DNA of 64,000 bases, taken from positions 248,001 to 312,000 of the forward strand of contig CAVXSB010000002.1 in assembly GCA_963764315.1 (NCBI GenBank), written 5' to 3'. The notes under the pieces are model-generated. The model made no database searches and was not told the origin of the DNA. It saw nothing but the letters and a program-made list of their open reading frames with translations. The position numbers and the translations under genes were made by a program. This document shows, piece by piece, positions 27,844 through 35,965 of the stretch (positions within the stretch are counted from its first letter, which is position 1; each line of letters begins with the position of its first letter). Source of the DNA: DATLWN01 sp963764315. Its GTDB lineage: Bacteria; Pseudomonadota; Zetaproteobacteria; Mariprofundales; Mariprofundaceae.

Positions 27844-28068
27844 CTATAGACTCATACCAAGGAGCACATCTTCTGGGCTATTAGCAACCGCAGCTTGGAT
27901 TTGATGCAACGCGATCATCACTTCATCAAATCCATCCTCGGTCTTTGCCAGCTCAACAGGGATGCGGCTATCAAGACAATCGCATGGAGAATACACCCAG
28001 CTAATGGCTAGAAGCCGACTGCCGAACGCTTCGGTGGCTTTGGTCACAATGGCATCTCGTCTATCCAT
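27844..28068 (-). pseudogene. Orphan MbcA/ParS/Xre-type antitoxin C-terminal domain (remnant)
   Basis: The 74 residues from ATG 28068 read ATEAFGSRLLAISWVYSPCDCLDSRIPVELAKTEDGFDEVMIALHQI. This matches the toxin-binding (DUF2384) domain of MbcA/ParS/Xre antitoxins: a fGs...aaWl pattern, then L.gr.PlelL.T..G...V...L..I. Complete antitoxins carry an N-terminal helix-turn-helix and sit upstream of a RES-domain toxin. Here the N-terminal region is missing and no RES gene follows on the minus strand before 27580. I read it as the decayed end of a toxin-antitoxin locus; a short functional protein is possible. Confidence 0.6.
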
Positions 28069-28262
28069 GCCATGAGCTTGGCATGAATACAGAGCAATCA
28101 ATGGTGATACAAAGATTTTTTTGCGGAGTGCTGGGCGAATTGGAACCAGTTCTTATTCATATTTGACTATCCACTTCTGGCAGCCGAGAACTGTCGTTCT
28201 AGACGTAGCGCAAGCATAAGGCTGTCAGAACGGCAGCGTTTGCTTCCCAGCATATATAGGCC

Positions 28263-29777
28263 TTAATTTTTCAGGTGAACGTCGGCCAGGCCTCTGAGGC
28301 TGCCGTCGGCATGAAGGCGGAAGCCGGAGACGCGCGGGCCGTAGGCCACGACGACCGGGTCGTACCACATCGGGATGTATACGACATCCTGCCACATCTT
28401 TTGCTCCACCTTGGCGTAGAGCGCCGCCCGCTGCTGGCGGTTCTCGTCCACAGCCGCCTCGTCCAGCCAGCGGTCGACCTCGGCATTGCGATAGCGGCCA
28501 CGGTTGGCCCCCTTCGGTGGCCACATCGTGGAAGAGAGCACCCAGCGGTAGATGTCCGGATCGACGATGCCGACCCAGGACAGCGAATAGACCTGGAAGT
28601 CACCCTGCCTGATGCGGGCATAGAAGCCGCCCCACTCCATCGAACGCACATGCGCCTCAATGCCGACCTTGCGCCACATGGAGGCGATGGCCGTGGCCAT
28701 GTTCAGCCGCGTCGGATCGGTGCTGGTGCTGTAGTTCAGCACCAGGCGGATGCCGTTCTTGTTCGGGCGCAGGCCAGCGGCGTCGAGCAGTTGTTCGGCC
28801 TTCTTCGGGTCAAAGGGGCGTACGGGCAGCTTCGTCCAGGCCCAGTGCTGCGGCGACAGGATCGTCTCGGCGAGCACCGGCATATTGTCGAACAGGGCCT
28901 TCTTCAGGGCGCTCCGGTCGATGGCCAGGGCCAGGGCGCGGCGCACCCGCACGTCGGAAAGCGCCTTATCCTGCAGGTTCAGTCCCAGGTAGCTGAAGGT
29001 GGTCGAGGGTTTGCTCTTTAGCGTCACCCGGTCGCGGTGCGCGGCGAGATACGGCAGCAGCCGCGGCGGCAGGTCGTTCTCGACTAGGTCGATCTCGCCG
29101 TTCACCAGCTTCAGGCAGCGCGTCACCGGGTCCTTGACCTCGATGAAGTGGATGCGCCGCACCTGCCCCGGCTTGCTGCTGCCTGCGCGCTGCAGCACCA
29201 GCCCGTGCGCATCCCAGGAGGCGACGCGGAAGGCCCCGCAACCGATGGTGCGCCGCGCCGACTGGGGCCCGTGCGCCAGAGATGCGGGCAGGATGCCGAC
29301 GGCCAGGCGCGTCAGCAGCGAGGCGTCGGGGTGGCTCAACGTGATGCTCAGCGTATGCGCGTCCACCGCCTGCACGCTGCGGATGGCGGAGAAGCCGCTG
29401 CGCAGGGGGCTGGCCATCGCCGCATCGAGGATGGAATCCAGCGTGGCAGCCGCGTCCCCCGCCGTCAGCGGGCTCCCGTCCTGGAAGTGGATGCCCGGGC
29501 GCAGGTGAAAGACCCAGACCAGCGGCGTCGGATGATCCCAGGAAGCGGCGGCATCGGGCTGGGGCATGAAATGATCGTCGAGGCGCACCAGGCCACGATG
29601 CACCAGCTCCTGCACGCGCACCGAGGCCGCATCCGTGGCATAGCGCGGATCCAGCGTCATCGGCGCCTGCGCCAATCCCACCCGGAGCTCTCCCGGCTGG
29701 GGATGATGCTTGGCGCAGCCCGTGACGAGCATGGCCAGCACCAGCGCCAGCAACAGTCGGCGGATCACAGTTCCCAT
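28263..29777 (-). CDS. Extracellular solute-binding lipoprotein, family 5 (peptide/nickel type)
   Basis: Periplasmic or lipid-anchored binding protein (504 aa) of the OppA/DppA/NikA family. The signal ends in the lipobox MLVTGC (Cys21). Typical segments follow: LRVGLAQAPMTLDPRYATDAAS, LVRLDDHFMPQPDAAASWDHPTP, FHLRPGIHFQDGSPLTAGDAAATLD, and the C-terminal PMWYDPVVVAYGPRVSGFRLHADGS. It overlaps the rlmD stop by 13 bases. No cognate permease or ATPase genes are nearby, so its transporter is elsewhere or it acts otherwise. Confidence 0.92.
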   Translation of the reverse strand: MGTVIRRLLLALVLAMLVTGCAKHHPQPGELRVGLAQAPMTLDPRYATDAASVRVQELVHRGLVRLDDHFMPQPDAAASWDHPTPLVWVFHLRPGIHFQDGSPLTAGDAAATLDSILDAAMASPLRSGFSAIRSVQAVDAHTLSITLSHPDASLLTRLAVGILPASLAHGPQSARRTIGCGAFRVASWDAHGLVLQRAGSSKPGQVRRIHFIEVKDPVTRCLKLVNGEIDLVENDLPPRLLPYLAAHRDRVTLKSKPSTTFSYLGLNLQDKALSDVRVRRALALAIDRSALKKALFDNMPVLAETILSPQHWAWTKLPVRPFDPKKAEQLLDAAGLRPNKNGIRLVLNYSTSTDPTRLNMATAIASMWRKVGIEAHVRSMEWGGFYARIRQGDFQVYSLSWVGIVDPDIYRWVLSSTMWPPKGANRGRYRNAEVDRWLDEAAVDENRQQRAALYAKVEQKMWQDVVYIPMWYDPVVVAYGPRVSGFRLHADGSLRGLADVHLKN

Positions 29778-31051
29778 AGGCTCATGGTCTCAACGTGACC
29801 AGCGTAGGGAAACATGTCCAGCGCCCTGAGCGCCGCGAGGCGATAGCCATGGCCGGCGATGGCGGCCGCATCCCGTGCCCCGGACGCGATGTCGCAGGAG
29901 ATCAGGATAATCTTGCGGGGCAAAAGCCTCGGTAGCGCCGAGCATACGCGCTTGGCCCCCTTGCGCGGCGGATCGAGGATCAGCATATCCATACCGGCGA
30001 ATGGAGCGGGATCGAAGCGGGCGAACAGATCGGCCTGTACATAGCGGGCATCCAGACCCAGCCGGCCGGCAGAACGGTTGGCAGCCGCCACGCTGGCTCC
30101 CTGCACCTCGGCGCCGACGACGTTCGCCCCACTGGCCGCCAGCGGCAGCGACAGATTGCCGAAACCGGAGAACAGATCGGCGACGCGGCCGGCGCCCGTA
30201 CTCCATGCCTGTACCTGGCGGATCATCGCCACATTGCCGGCCGCGCTGGCCTGAATGAAATCGTCCGGACCGACGACGAGATCGATCCAGGCCTCCCCCG
30301 CCGGCAGGCGATCGTGCAGCGAATGCACCGGCCGGCTCAGCGGCACGCAACCATCCTCACCGCGTTGCCATGCCTGCACCGGTAATTGGTTCACACAATT
30401 GGCGTTCACATGATCGGCATCCACCATGGCGGGCAGGTCGAACTCGCGCTCCCGGATATCTCCTTCCAGCACGAGATGCATACCGTCGGCCAGTTCGGTG
30501 ACCTGTATGTCGGTGACGCCAGGCAGGGGCAGATCCGCCAGCAGGCCATGTAGCCGCCGGATGCCGGGGGTGGCGACGATGCAATCGCCATGCCGGACCA
30601 CATCATGGCTGGCGCGGGCCCGGAAGCCCCAGTAGGAACCTGCCGCATCCTCGCCGCGCCGCCACCGCACCCGCCTGCGGGTGCCGGGCATGACATCTGA
30701 GGCTGTGATGCTCGTGAATATCACCCGTTCGCTGAGAAACGGGGCGAAGGCCTGCCTGACCCAGTCGCTCTTGACCGAAGCCTGATACGCCGGAAGCACG
30801 AACTGCAGGGCACAGCCGCCGCAGGCATCGGCCGCATCGCAACCGGGCACAGCGATCCGCTGCGACGAGGCGGCGGTAAGCCGTTGCATCTCTCCCCGCA
30901 TCGCCCCGCGCCGGCGCGCCTCGAAGCGCACATCCAGGGCATCGCCCGGCACGACATTCGGCACGAGCAGGGTGCCGGATGGCGTGCGCACCAGGGCCTC
31001 CCCACCCGGCAGCAAACACTCCGCCATCCCGGCTTCGACGACGGCGCTCAT
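29765..31051 (-). CDS. rlmD: 23S rRNA (uracil-C5)-methyltransferase, RlmD/RumA type
   Basis: Class I SAM-dependent RNA m5U methyltransferase (428 aa). It has an N-terminal TRAM-like strand region, then a CxxxxxCxxC cluster motif (CDAADACGGC) with a fourth Cys in HGDCIVATP, matching the 4Fe-4S cluster of RlmD that modifies U1939. SAM motif VADLFSGFGNLSLPLA, LILDPPRKG, and the catalytic-cysteine segment LISCDIASGARDAAAI follow. The last differs from the usual YVSCNP but keeps the Cys. It starts 1 base after the kinase gene stop. RlmD is favoured over TrmA or RlmC by the intact cluster. Confidence 0.9.
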   Translation of the reverse strand: MSAVVEAGMAECLLPGGEALVRTPSGTLLVPNVVPGDALDVRFEARRRGAMRGEMQRLTAASSQRIAVPGCDAADACGGCALQFVLPAYQASVKSDWVRQAFAPFLSERVIFTSITASDVMPGTRRRVRWRRGEDAAGSYWGFRARASHDVVRHGDCIVATPGIRRLHGLLADLPLPGVTDIQVTELADGMHLVLEGDIREREFDLPAMVDADHVNANCVNQLPVQAWQRGEDGCVPLSRPVHSLHDRLPAGEAWIDLVVGPDDFIQASAAGNVAMIRQVQAWSTGAGRVADLFSGFGNLSLPLAASGANVVGAEVQGASVAAANRSAGRLGLDARYVQADLFARFDPAPFAGMDMLILDPPRKGAKRVCSALPRLLPRKIILISCDIASGARDAAAIAGHGYRLAALRALDMFPYAGHVETMSLWEL

Positions 31052-31052
31052 G

Positions 31053-32981
31053 TCAGGGCAACAGGTCGATCGGTCCGACCATCAGCGGCTCGTGGGAACG
31101 AAAACGCAGGCGCACGCTCTTGACCCGGGCCATGGCCGAGGCATGGCCACGGATCACCAATGGCTGATCGATATCCGCGTTGTGGCGCCTCAGCAGCACG
31201 GTCCAGTGCCCGCGACTGTCCTGAACCGCGAGCCGGATCCACCCACCCCTGAAATCCCCCTGGGTGACGCTGATCCTGTGGATATGGATGGCGGACAGAT
31301 GCACCGCTTGATGGAAGTACAGGCGCACCCATCCCTGCTGGTAGGAGCGGTATTTGTCCGTGCGATTGTCCTTCAAGGATGCGAAGTACAGGCGGCTTCC
31401 GCCTCGGAATTCATTGGGTTTGCGTGGATCGATCTCATCGGACTGGCTATTGACCACCTTGTAGGCGACCCGATCGGTGACCGGTGTCGGCTTCGGGCTT
31501 GGCCGGGATGTTCGCCTGGGCCTAGGCGCCGGCTTGACCACAGCCTTGGGCTTCGGCTTGGGCGCAGCAACCTCTTTCGGAGCCGGCGCAGCAGCAGGCT
31601 TGGGTGCCGCCGCCGGCTTCGCCGGCGATTTGGGCGTTGCGACGGCAACATCCGGCGCCGTCTGCAGGGCAGGAGGTTTGGCGACATCGGCGACGGTGCC
31701 GACGGCCGGGCGCTCTGCCGGATGTTGGGCCATGTAGATGATGCTGACCAGGGCCCAGCCGAGGAACAGTATTCCGGCCGCCACGCCGACTGTAAGCCCC
31801 GGCCCCTGCCATTTGGCAGCGCGCAGGCGCTGCTGCAGTGCGCTCAGCCTGTGCGGCAAATCCTGTACGGCCTGGCTGCTCATGGCCGCCCGGTAGCACG
31901 CCGCCGGTTTATCCCACAGCCACAGGCGCAGTAGATGCCCGGCCTTGATGAGGGCGCGCAGCAACTGCCGGCTCCATGCCCGGATCAGGCCCTTGGCGAT
32001 CTCTCCGCTCGTCTGACTGGGCTGGATGACGGGGGCGTTCATGATCTGTGTCGCATGACTGCGCGCCCGTTCGGCCTGCTTCAGGATCTCGAGCAGCCTT
32101 CGCTGCACGCTGGCGCAGTCGTCCGGCCGGCTTTCCTTGTTCTTCGCCAACAGGCGCATGACCAATTCGGACAGCGCCGTGGGGATGCCTGCATGAATCT
32201 GTTTCGGTGGGATAGGATCATGGCGCACCTGCTTTTCCATGATCTCGAACTCGCCGCCGCTGGTCGAGGCCTCGAAGGGCAAGCGCCCGGTGAGCATCTG
32301 GTAGAGCAGGATGCCGAAGGCATAGAGATCGGTGCGGGCGTCGACGGCCTGGTTCAGGATCTGCTCTGGCGCCATATAGCGGAACGAGCCGACGGTGGCT
32401 CCGCTCTGGGTCAGGTCATCCTCGTCCTGCTTCGGCTTGGCCAGGCCGAAGTCCATCAACTTGATGCCGCCGTTGTTCGCCAGCATGACGTTGGCCGGCT
32501 TCAGGTCGCGGTGCACCATGCCCTGACGGTGGGCGGCATCCAGCCCGGAGAGGATGGCCTCGGAAATACGCACGATCTCAGGCAGATCCAGGCGCGGATG
32601 CTCGGAGAGGTGTTCCTTCAGGTTCTTGCCATGGATCATCTCCATCACCAGCGCCATATGCTGATCGTCCTCGTACAGCGACAACAGCGTGACGATGTGC
32701 GGATGCATGATCCTGGCGTGCATGCGCGCTTCCCGGCGGAAGCGCTCTTTCAGGTTCTCGTGCTGGAGCAGCTGCGGGTGCAGGACCTTGATCGCCACTT
32801 CCCGATGCAGCTTCTCGTCGATGGCGCGGTAGACCACGCCCATACCGCCCTCTCCGAGCTTGGACTCGATACGATAGGGTCCCAGGCGGGGCGTTTGCTC
32901 GTCGTTGAAAATGGCAACGCCGCACTGGACACAAAAGCTTGCATGGCTGGGGTTTTCGGCACCACATGAAGGACAACGCAT
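31053..32981 (-). CDS. Transmembrane Ser/Thr protein kinase with zinc ribbon and exported C-terminal domain
   Basis: A 642-residue Hanks-type kinase. An N-terminal zinc ribbon (Cys3, 6, 17, 20) is followed by the kinase domain (about 36-300) with glycine loop GEGGMGVVY, Lys65 (VAIK), HRDLKPAN (Asp159), DFGLA (177-181) and APEQ. A juxtamembrane stretch leads to one membrane helix (about 396-418), a long Ala/Pro/Lys linker (about 430-500) and a C-terminal beta-rich domain of about 130 residues (GGSRLYFASLKDN, VRLYFHQAVHLSAIHI), a possible carbohydrate- or ligand-binding jelly roll. All catalytic residues are intact. It heads an operon with rlmD and a solute-binding lipoprotein. Confidence 0.92.
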   Translation of the reverse strand: MRCPSCGAENPSHASFCVQCGVAIFNDEQTPRLGPYRIESKLGEGGMGVVYRAIDEKLHREVAIKVLHPQLLQHENLKERFRREARMHARIMHPHIVTLLSLYEDDQHMALVMEMIHGKNLKEHLSEHPRLDLPEIVRISEAILSGLDAAHRQGMVHRDLKPANVMLANNGGIKLMDFGLAKPKQDEDDLTQSGATVGSFRYMAPEQILNQAVDARTDLYAFGILLYQMLTGRLPFEASTSGGEFEIMEKQVRHDPIPPKQIHAGIPTALSELVMRLLAKNKESRPDDCASVQRRLLEILKQAERARSHATQIMNAPVIQPSQTSGEIAKGLIRAWSRQLLRALIKAGHLLRLWLWDKPAACYRAAMSSQAVQDLPHRLSALQQRLRAAKWQGPGLTVGVAAGILFLGWALVSIIYMAQHPAERPAVGTVADVAKPPALQTAPDVAVATPKSPAKPAAAPKPAAAPAPKEVAAPKPKPKAVVKPAPRPRRTSRPSPKPTPVTDRVAYKVVNSQSDEIDPRKPNEFRGGSRLYFASLKDNRTDKYRSYQQGWVRLYFHQAVHLSAIHIHRISVTQGDFRGGWIRLAVQDSRGHWTVLLRRHNADIDQPLVIRGHASAMARVKSVRLRFRSHEPLMVGPIDLLP

Positions 32982-33024
32982 ATGCTCAGAGATTGTTGAT
33001 GCCCTCCGCCTCCTGTCAAGCTGG

Positions 33025-34182
33025 CTACGCGCGCGACACCAGATCCCTCAGATGGTCAAACCGGCTGAGAAACGGGGGCAGTGTCGCAGCCTGAGCAAAC
33101 CCATCTGTGCGCTGGATCAACAATTTGAAGAGCTCGCCCATACCCGATGGCAGCAATAGCCGCTTAACCTGGGCCATCTGCGCCAGGGCCCCGGCATCGG
33201 TGGCGCCGGCCAGGGTGGCGATATGCGCCTGCACGGCGGGGCTCTGCGCCAGCCATGCCCCCTGACTCATGAACGCCGTGCTGTGCAGGCCGTGCTCCCG
33301 CCCCCAATGCGCCAGCGCCGTGAAATCGACATGGGCCGTGATATCACGGCTGCCGGGATCGGTGAGCACGTCCGCATCGGCCCGATGGCGGTGATGGGCA
33401 ATCAGCGTGCCGCCGATGCGGTTCGGGCGGTAGTATTCCTGCTGCGAGAAGCCGTAATCGACACAGAAGACCAGACCATGGCGGACGGTGGCCGCGACAT
33501 CACGTTGCCAGGCATCGAGGCCGGGATTGTATTCCGTGACATAGCCCTCCGGCCATGCCTCTATCAGTGCCGGATCGATCCATGGGGCCTCACCCATGGG
33601 CAGGTCTGCATCCGCCCACACCGGCGAGGAACCCTGCCAGGCCACCCCGCGCTCATGCAGGGCATCCCGTTTGCGCACCAGGCAGCGTACCGGAAAGGCA
33701 TCGGGTAATTCGTTGCAGAACATCATGCAGGCATCGAGCGGCCCGACCGCCGCCAACGCCGGCACCTGTTCGACGCTGATCCCTGCCCGCGCGTAAGCCT
33801 CGGCCTGGCGTTCGCGCATACGGGCGCTGGCCTCGACGGCGACGATACGTGCCGGCAGCGGCAAGCCCTGCGCCTGAAGTTCCTGCATCACGGCGCATAG
33901 CAAGACACCGCTGCCGCCGCCCTGCTCCAGCAGCGTCCAAGCGGAGGGTTTGCCCATGGATTGCCAGCCCCAGGCGATCAGGTCTGCAAAGCCCTTGGCC
34001 AGCCACGGGCCGAGATCGGCGGCGGTGACGAAGTCGCCCGTGGCCCCGAAGGCCTCAGCCGATTCGTAATAGCCCAGAGCCGGCTCGTACAGGGCCGCCT
34101 GCATGAAACTGTCGAATGGAATCCAGCCTCCGGAGGCCTCGATACGCTGGTGTAGAATGGATGCTAAGCTGCGGTTGTGCAT
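33025..34182 (-). CDS. MidA/NDUFAF7-type SAM-dependent methyltransferase
   Basis: COG1565 class I methyltransferase (385 aa). The N-terminus IEASGGWIPFDSFMQAALYEPALGYYESAEAFGATGDFVTAADLGPWLAKGF and the SAM motif LLEQGGGSGVLLCAVM are family-typical; later FCNELPDAFPVRCL and FCVDYGFSQQEYY match the NDUFAF7 active-site region. The mitochondrial homologue methylates an Arg of complex I; bacterial substrates are mostly unknown. It lies 43 bases upstream of the kinase gene (on the minus strand) and diverges from trxA. Confidence 0.88.
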   Translation of the reverse strand: MHNRSLASILHQRIEASGGWIPFDSFMQAALYEPALGYYESAEAFGATGDFVTAADLGPWLAKGFADLIAWGWQSMGKPSAWTLLEQGGGSGVLLCAVMQELQAQGLPLPARIVAVEASARMRERQAEAYARAGISVEQVPALAAVGPLDACMMFCNELPDAFPVRCLVRKRDALHERGVAWQGSSPVWADADLPMGEAPWIDPALIEAWPEGYVTEYNPGLDAWQRDVAATVRHGLVFCVDYGFSQQEYYRPNRIGGTLIAHHRHRADADVLTDPGSRDITAHVDFTALAHWGREHGLHSTAFMSQGAWLAQSPAVQAHIATLAGATDAGALAQMAQVKRLLLPSGMGELFKLLIQRTDGFAQAATLPPFLSRFDHLRDLVSRA

Positions 34183-34248
34183 GGTTGACGCTGTTACCCC
34201 TCCAGACTACCTTAGGCATACATTCTTTGACACCGATGAGGGACACCG

Positions 34249-34581
34249 ATGGCATCTGATCGTATCATTCATGTCAGTGACGACAGCTTTGAAGAGGATG
34301 TCTTGAAAGCGTCCGGGGCCGTACTGATCGACTTCTGGGCCCCTTGGTGTGTGCCGTGCAAACAGATCGCGCCGATTCTGGATGAAATCGCCGAAGAGAA
34401 GCAAGATCAAATCACCATCGCCAAGATCAATATCGACGATAATCCGAACACCCCCGGCAAATACGGCGTGCGCGGTATCCCGACACTGATGTTGTTTCGC
34501 GGCGGCAATGTGCAGGGCACGAAGGTCGGCGCCGTCAGCAAGGGCAAGCTGATCGAATTCATCGACGAACACCTGAGCTGA
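34249..34581 (+). CDS. trxA: Thioredoxin with CVPC active site
   Basis: Cytoplasmic dithiol-disulfide oxidoreductase (110 aa, normal thioredoxin length). The active site reads WAPWCVPCK (Cys34-Val-Pro-Cys37) where almost all thioredoxins have CGPC. The buried Asp (LIDFW), the cis-Pro loop (VRGIPTLMLF), and the C-terminal GAVSKGKLIEFID helix are normal. The middle residues of CxxC set redox potential, so this Val should matter. The gene is not followed by rho, its usual neighbour, but by trmL. It may be a second, specialised thioredoxin. Confidence 0.92.
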   Translation: MASDRIIHVSDDSFEEDVLKASGAVLIDFWAPWCVPCKQIAPILDEIAEEKQDQITIAKINIDDNPNTPGKYGVRGIPTLMLFRGGNVQGTKVGAVSKGKLIEFIDEHLS

Positions 34582-34617
34582 ACGCTGCTGCGGGCGACGC
34601 CCTGCCCTGGAGATGAT

Positions 34618-35079
34618 ATGGAGCCACTCCATATCGTGCTGTACCAACCCGAGATTCCGCCCAACACCGGCAACATCGCGCGCCTGTGCGCCTGCACGGG
34701 TTGCACGCTGCATATGGTGCACCCGCTCGGCTTCGAGCTCTCCGATCGGCAACTGAAGCGTGCCGGCCTCGACTACTGGCAGCATCTCGATATTCGCCAT
34801 CACGACGACTGGCAGGCTCTTCGGCGGGCCATCGACAGCACGCGCCCATGGTATGGCTTCAGCACCAAGGGTGGACGACTGCTGTGGGACGTGCCGTTCC
34901 AGGCCGGCGATGTCCTGGTCTTCGGCCCGGAAACCCGCGGACTGCCGGCATCCATCCTGGCCGAGTTGGCGTCGGTGCGTATCCCCATGCGCAGCGATGC
35001 ACCGGTGCGTTCCCTGAACCTGTCGTCGGCCTGCGCCATTGTCGTCTACGAGGCCATGCGGCGCATCTCTTCGCCGTAA
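34618..35079 (+). CDS. trmL: tRNA (cytidine/uridine-34 2-prime-O)-methyltransferase TrmL
   Basis: SPOUT-class methyltransferase (153 aa) for the wobble nucleotide of certain leucine tRNAs. Motif 1 EIPPNTGNIARLCA, motif 2 LVFGPETRGLP, and motif 3 PMRSDAPVRSLNLSSACAIVVYE (trefoil-knot SAM site) are all intact. GGAGATGAT precedes the ATG. It lies 36 bases downstream of trxA on the same strand, so it is probably co-transcribed. Confidence 0.94.
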   Translation: MEPLHIVLYQPEIPPNTGNIARLCACTGCTLHMVHPLGFELSDRQLKRAGLDYWQHLDIRHHDDWQALRRAIDSTRPWYGFSTKGGRLLWDVPFQAGDVLVFGPETRGLPASILAELASVRIPMRSDAPVRSLNLSSACAIVVYEAMRRISSP

Positions 35080-35380
35080 TGGCCCACATAAGGCCGGCGT
35101 TATTCAACACCAGCCCTATTCATGAAAATGCTTTCACACTTCCCCCTACAGGCTCCAAAGGACCCTGAGTAAACTGTTGTAATTCATTGATATATTTAAT
35201 ATATCCGATACGTCTAAAATCTAGGCACCCACATGACCCCAGCGCCCGGGCCATAATAGGTATGGCGATTCGCAAACTTATCCACCGAGTTATCCACAAA
35301 TCCTGTGTATAGACTGCGAGAACAGGCCCATGCTGGCACAGGCGTTGATACATGCCTGCCTTGCGCGTTAGATTGGGTTC
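35080..35380. other. Intergenic region upstream of pgsA
   Basis: About 300 bases without a gene. An AT-rich tract (around 35180-35215) is followed by a cluster of three DnaA-box-like nonamers (35278-35312). Then comes a possible promoter for pgsA with TTGATA at 35345-35350 and TAGATT at 35369-35374 (18-base spacer), which would place transcription start almost at the pgsA ATG (leaderless). Confidence 0.5.
35278..35312. promoter_or_regulatory. Cluster of three DnaA-box-like nonamers
   Basis: TTATCCACC (35278-35286, one mismatch), TTATCCACA (35290-35298, exact consensus) and, inverted, TGTGTATAG (35304-35312, one mismatch from TGTGNATAA). The three lie within 35 bases, upstream of pgsA. Three sites this close are unlikely by chance. 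They could titrate DnaA or regulate pgsA. Confidence 0.55.
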
Positions 35381-35965
35381 ATGCAATGGACCATTTCCAA
35401 CCGCTTGACCATGGCCCGCGTCATCGTCATCCCCCTGTTCATCGCGATCTGTTATGTGCCCGGAAAAGGCGGCGACATCATGTCGTCCCTGCTCTTCGTG
35501 ATCGCCGCCTTCACGGACTGGTTGGATGGCTACCTGGCACGCAAGCGCAGCGAGGTCACGCCGTTCGGGCGCTTCCTCGACCCGGTGGCGGACAAGCTGC
35601 TCGTGGCGGCAGCGCTGGTATGGCTGGTGGAGGCTGAGCGGGCCCCCGCCATCCTGGCCCTGGTCATTATCGGCCGGGAGATTGCCATCGGCGCCCTGCG
35701 CGAATGGCTGGCCCAGCATGCCTCGGTGGTGCATGTGTCGGCGATCGCCAAGTGGAAGACGGCGACGCAGATGGTGGCCATCGCGCTGCTGCTGTTGAAT
35801 ATGCCCATCGCCGGCGTTTCCATGCACGAGGTCGGCCTGGTATTGCTGTGGGTCGCCGTCGTCCTGACGCTGTGGTCCGGGTATGAGTACCTACGCGATG
35901 CCTGGCCGGAACTGATCCGGCACCAGGATGCCGCCGCCGACGAACCGACGCAGAACCAGCCCTAA
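35381..35965 (+). CDS. pgsA: CDP-diacylglycerol-glycerol-3-phosphate 3-phosphatidyltransferase PgsA
   Basis: Integral membrane enzyme committing CDP-diacylglycerol to phosphatidylglycerol and cardiolipin (194 aa). The CDP-alcohol phosphotransferase signature D-x2-DG-x2-AR-x8-G-x3-D-x3-D is complete (Asp46, Asp49, Gly50, Ala53, Arg54, Gly63, Asp67, Asp71). Five to six hydrophobic helices follow. The stop codon TAA is formed by TA of the target plus the first base of an inserted MITE-like element. Without the insertion the frame would have run on another 12 or so codons, so the C-terminus is probably altered but lies beyond the catalytic core. Confidence 0.95.
   Translation: MQWTISNRLTMARVIVIPLFIAICYVPGKGGDIMSSLLFVIAAFTDWLDGYLARKRSEVTPFGRFLDPVADKLLVAAALVWLVEAERAPAILALVIIGREIAIGALREWLAQHASVVHVSAIAKWKTATQMVAIALLLLNMPIAGVSMHEVGLVLLWVAVVLTLWSGYEYLRDAWPELIRHQDAAADEPTQNQP

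Noticed and set aside
35185..35312. Chromosomal replication origin (AT-rich tract plus DnaA boxes)
   Set aside because: Only three boxes, no dnaA, dnaN, gidA or rpmH nearby. More likely a regulatory or titration cluster.
35330..35350. Sigma-54 promoter (TGGCAC ... TTGAT) before pgsA
   Set aside because: The -12 element lacks the essential GC (TTGA instead of TTGC) and pgsA is a housekeeping gene.
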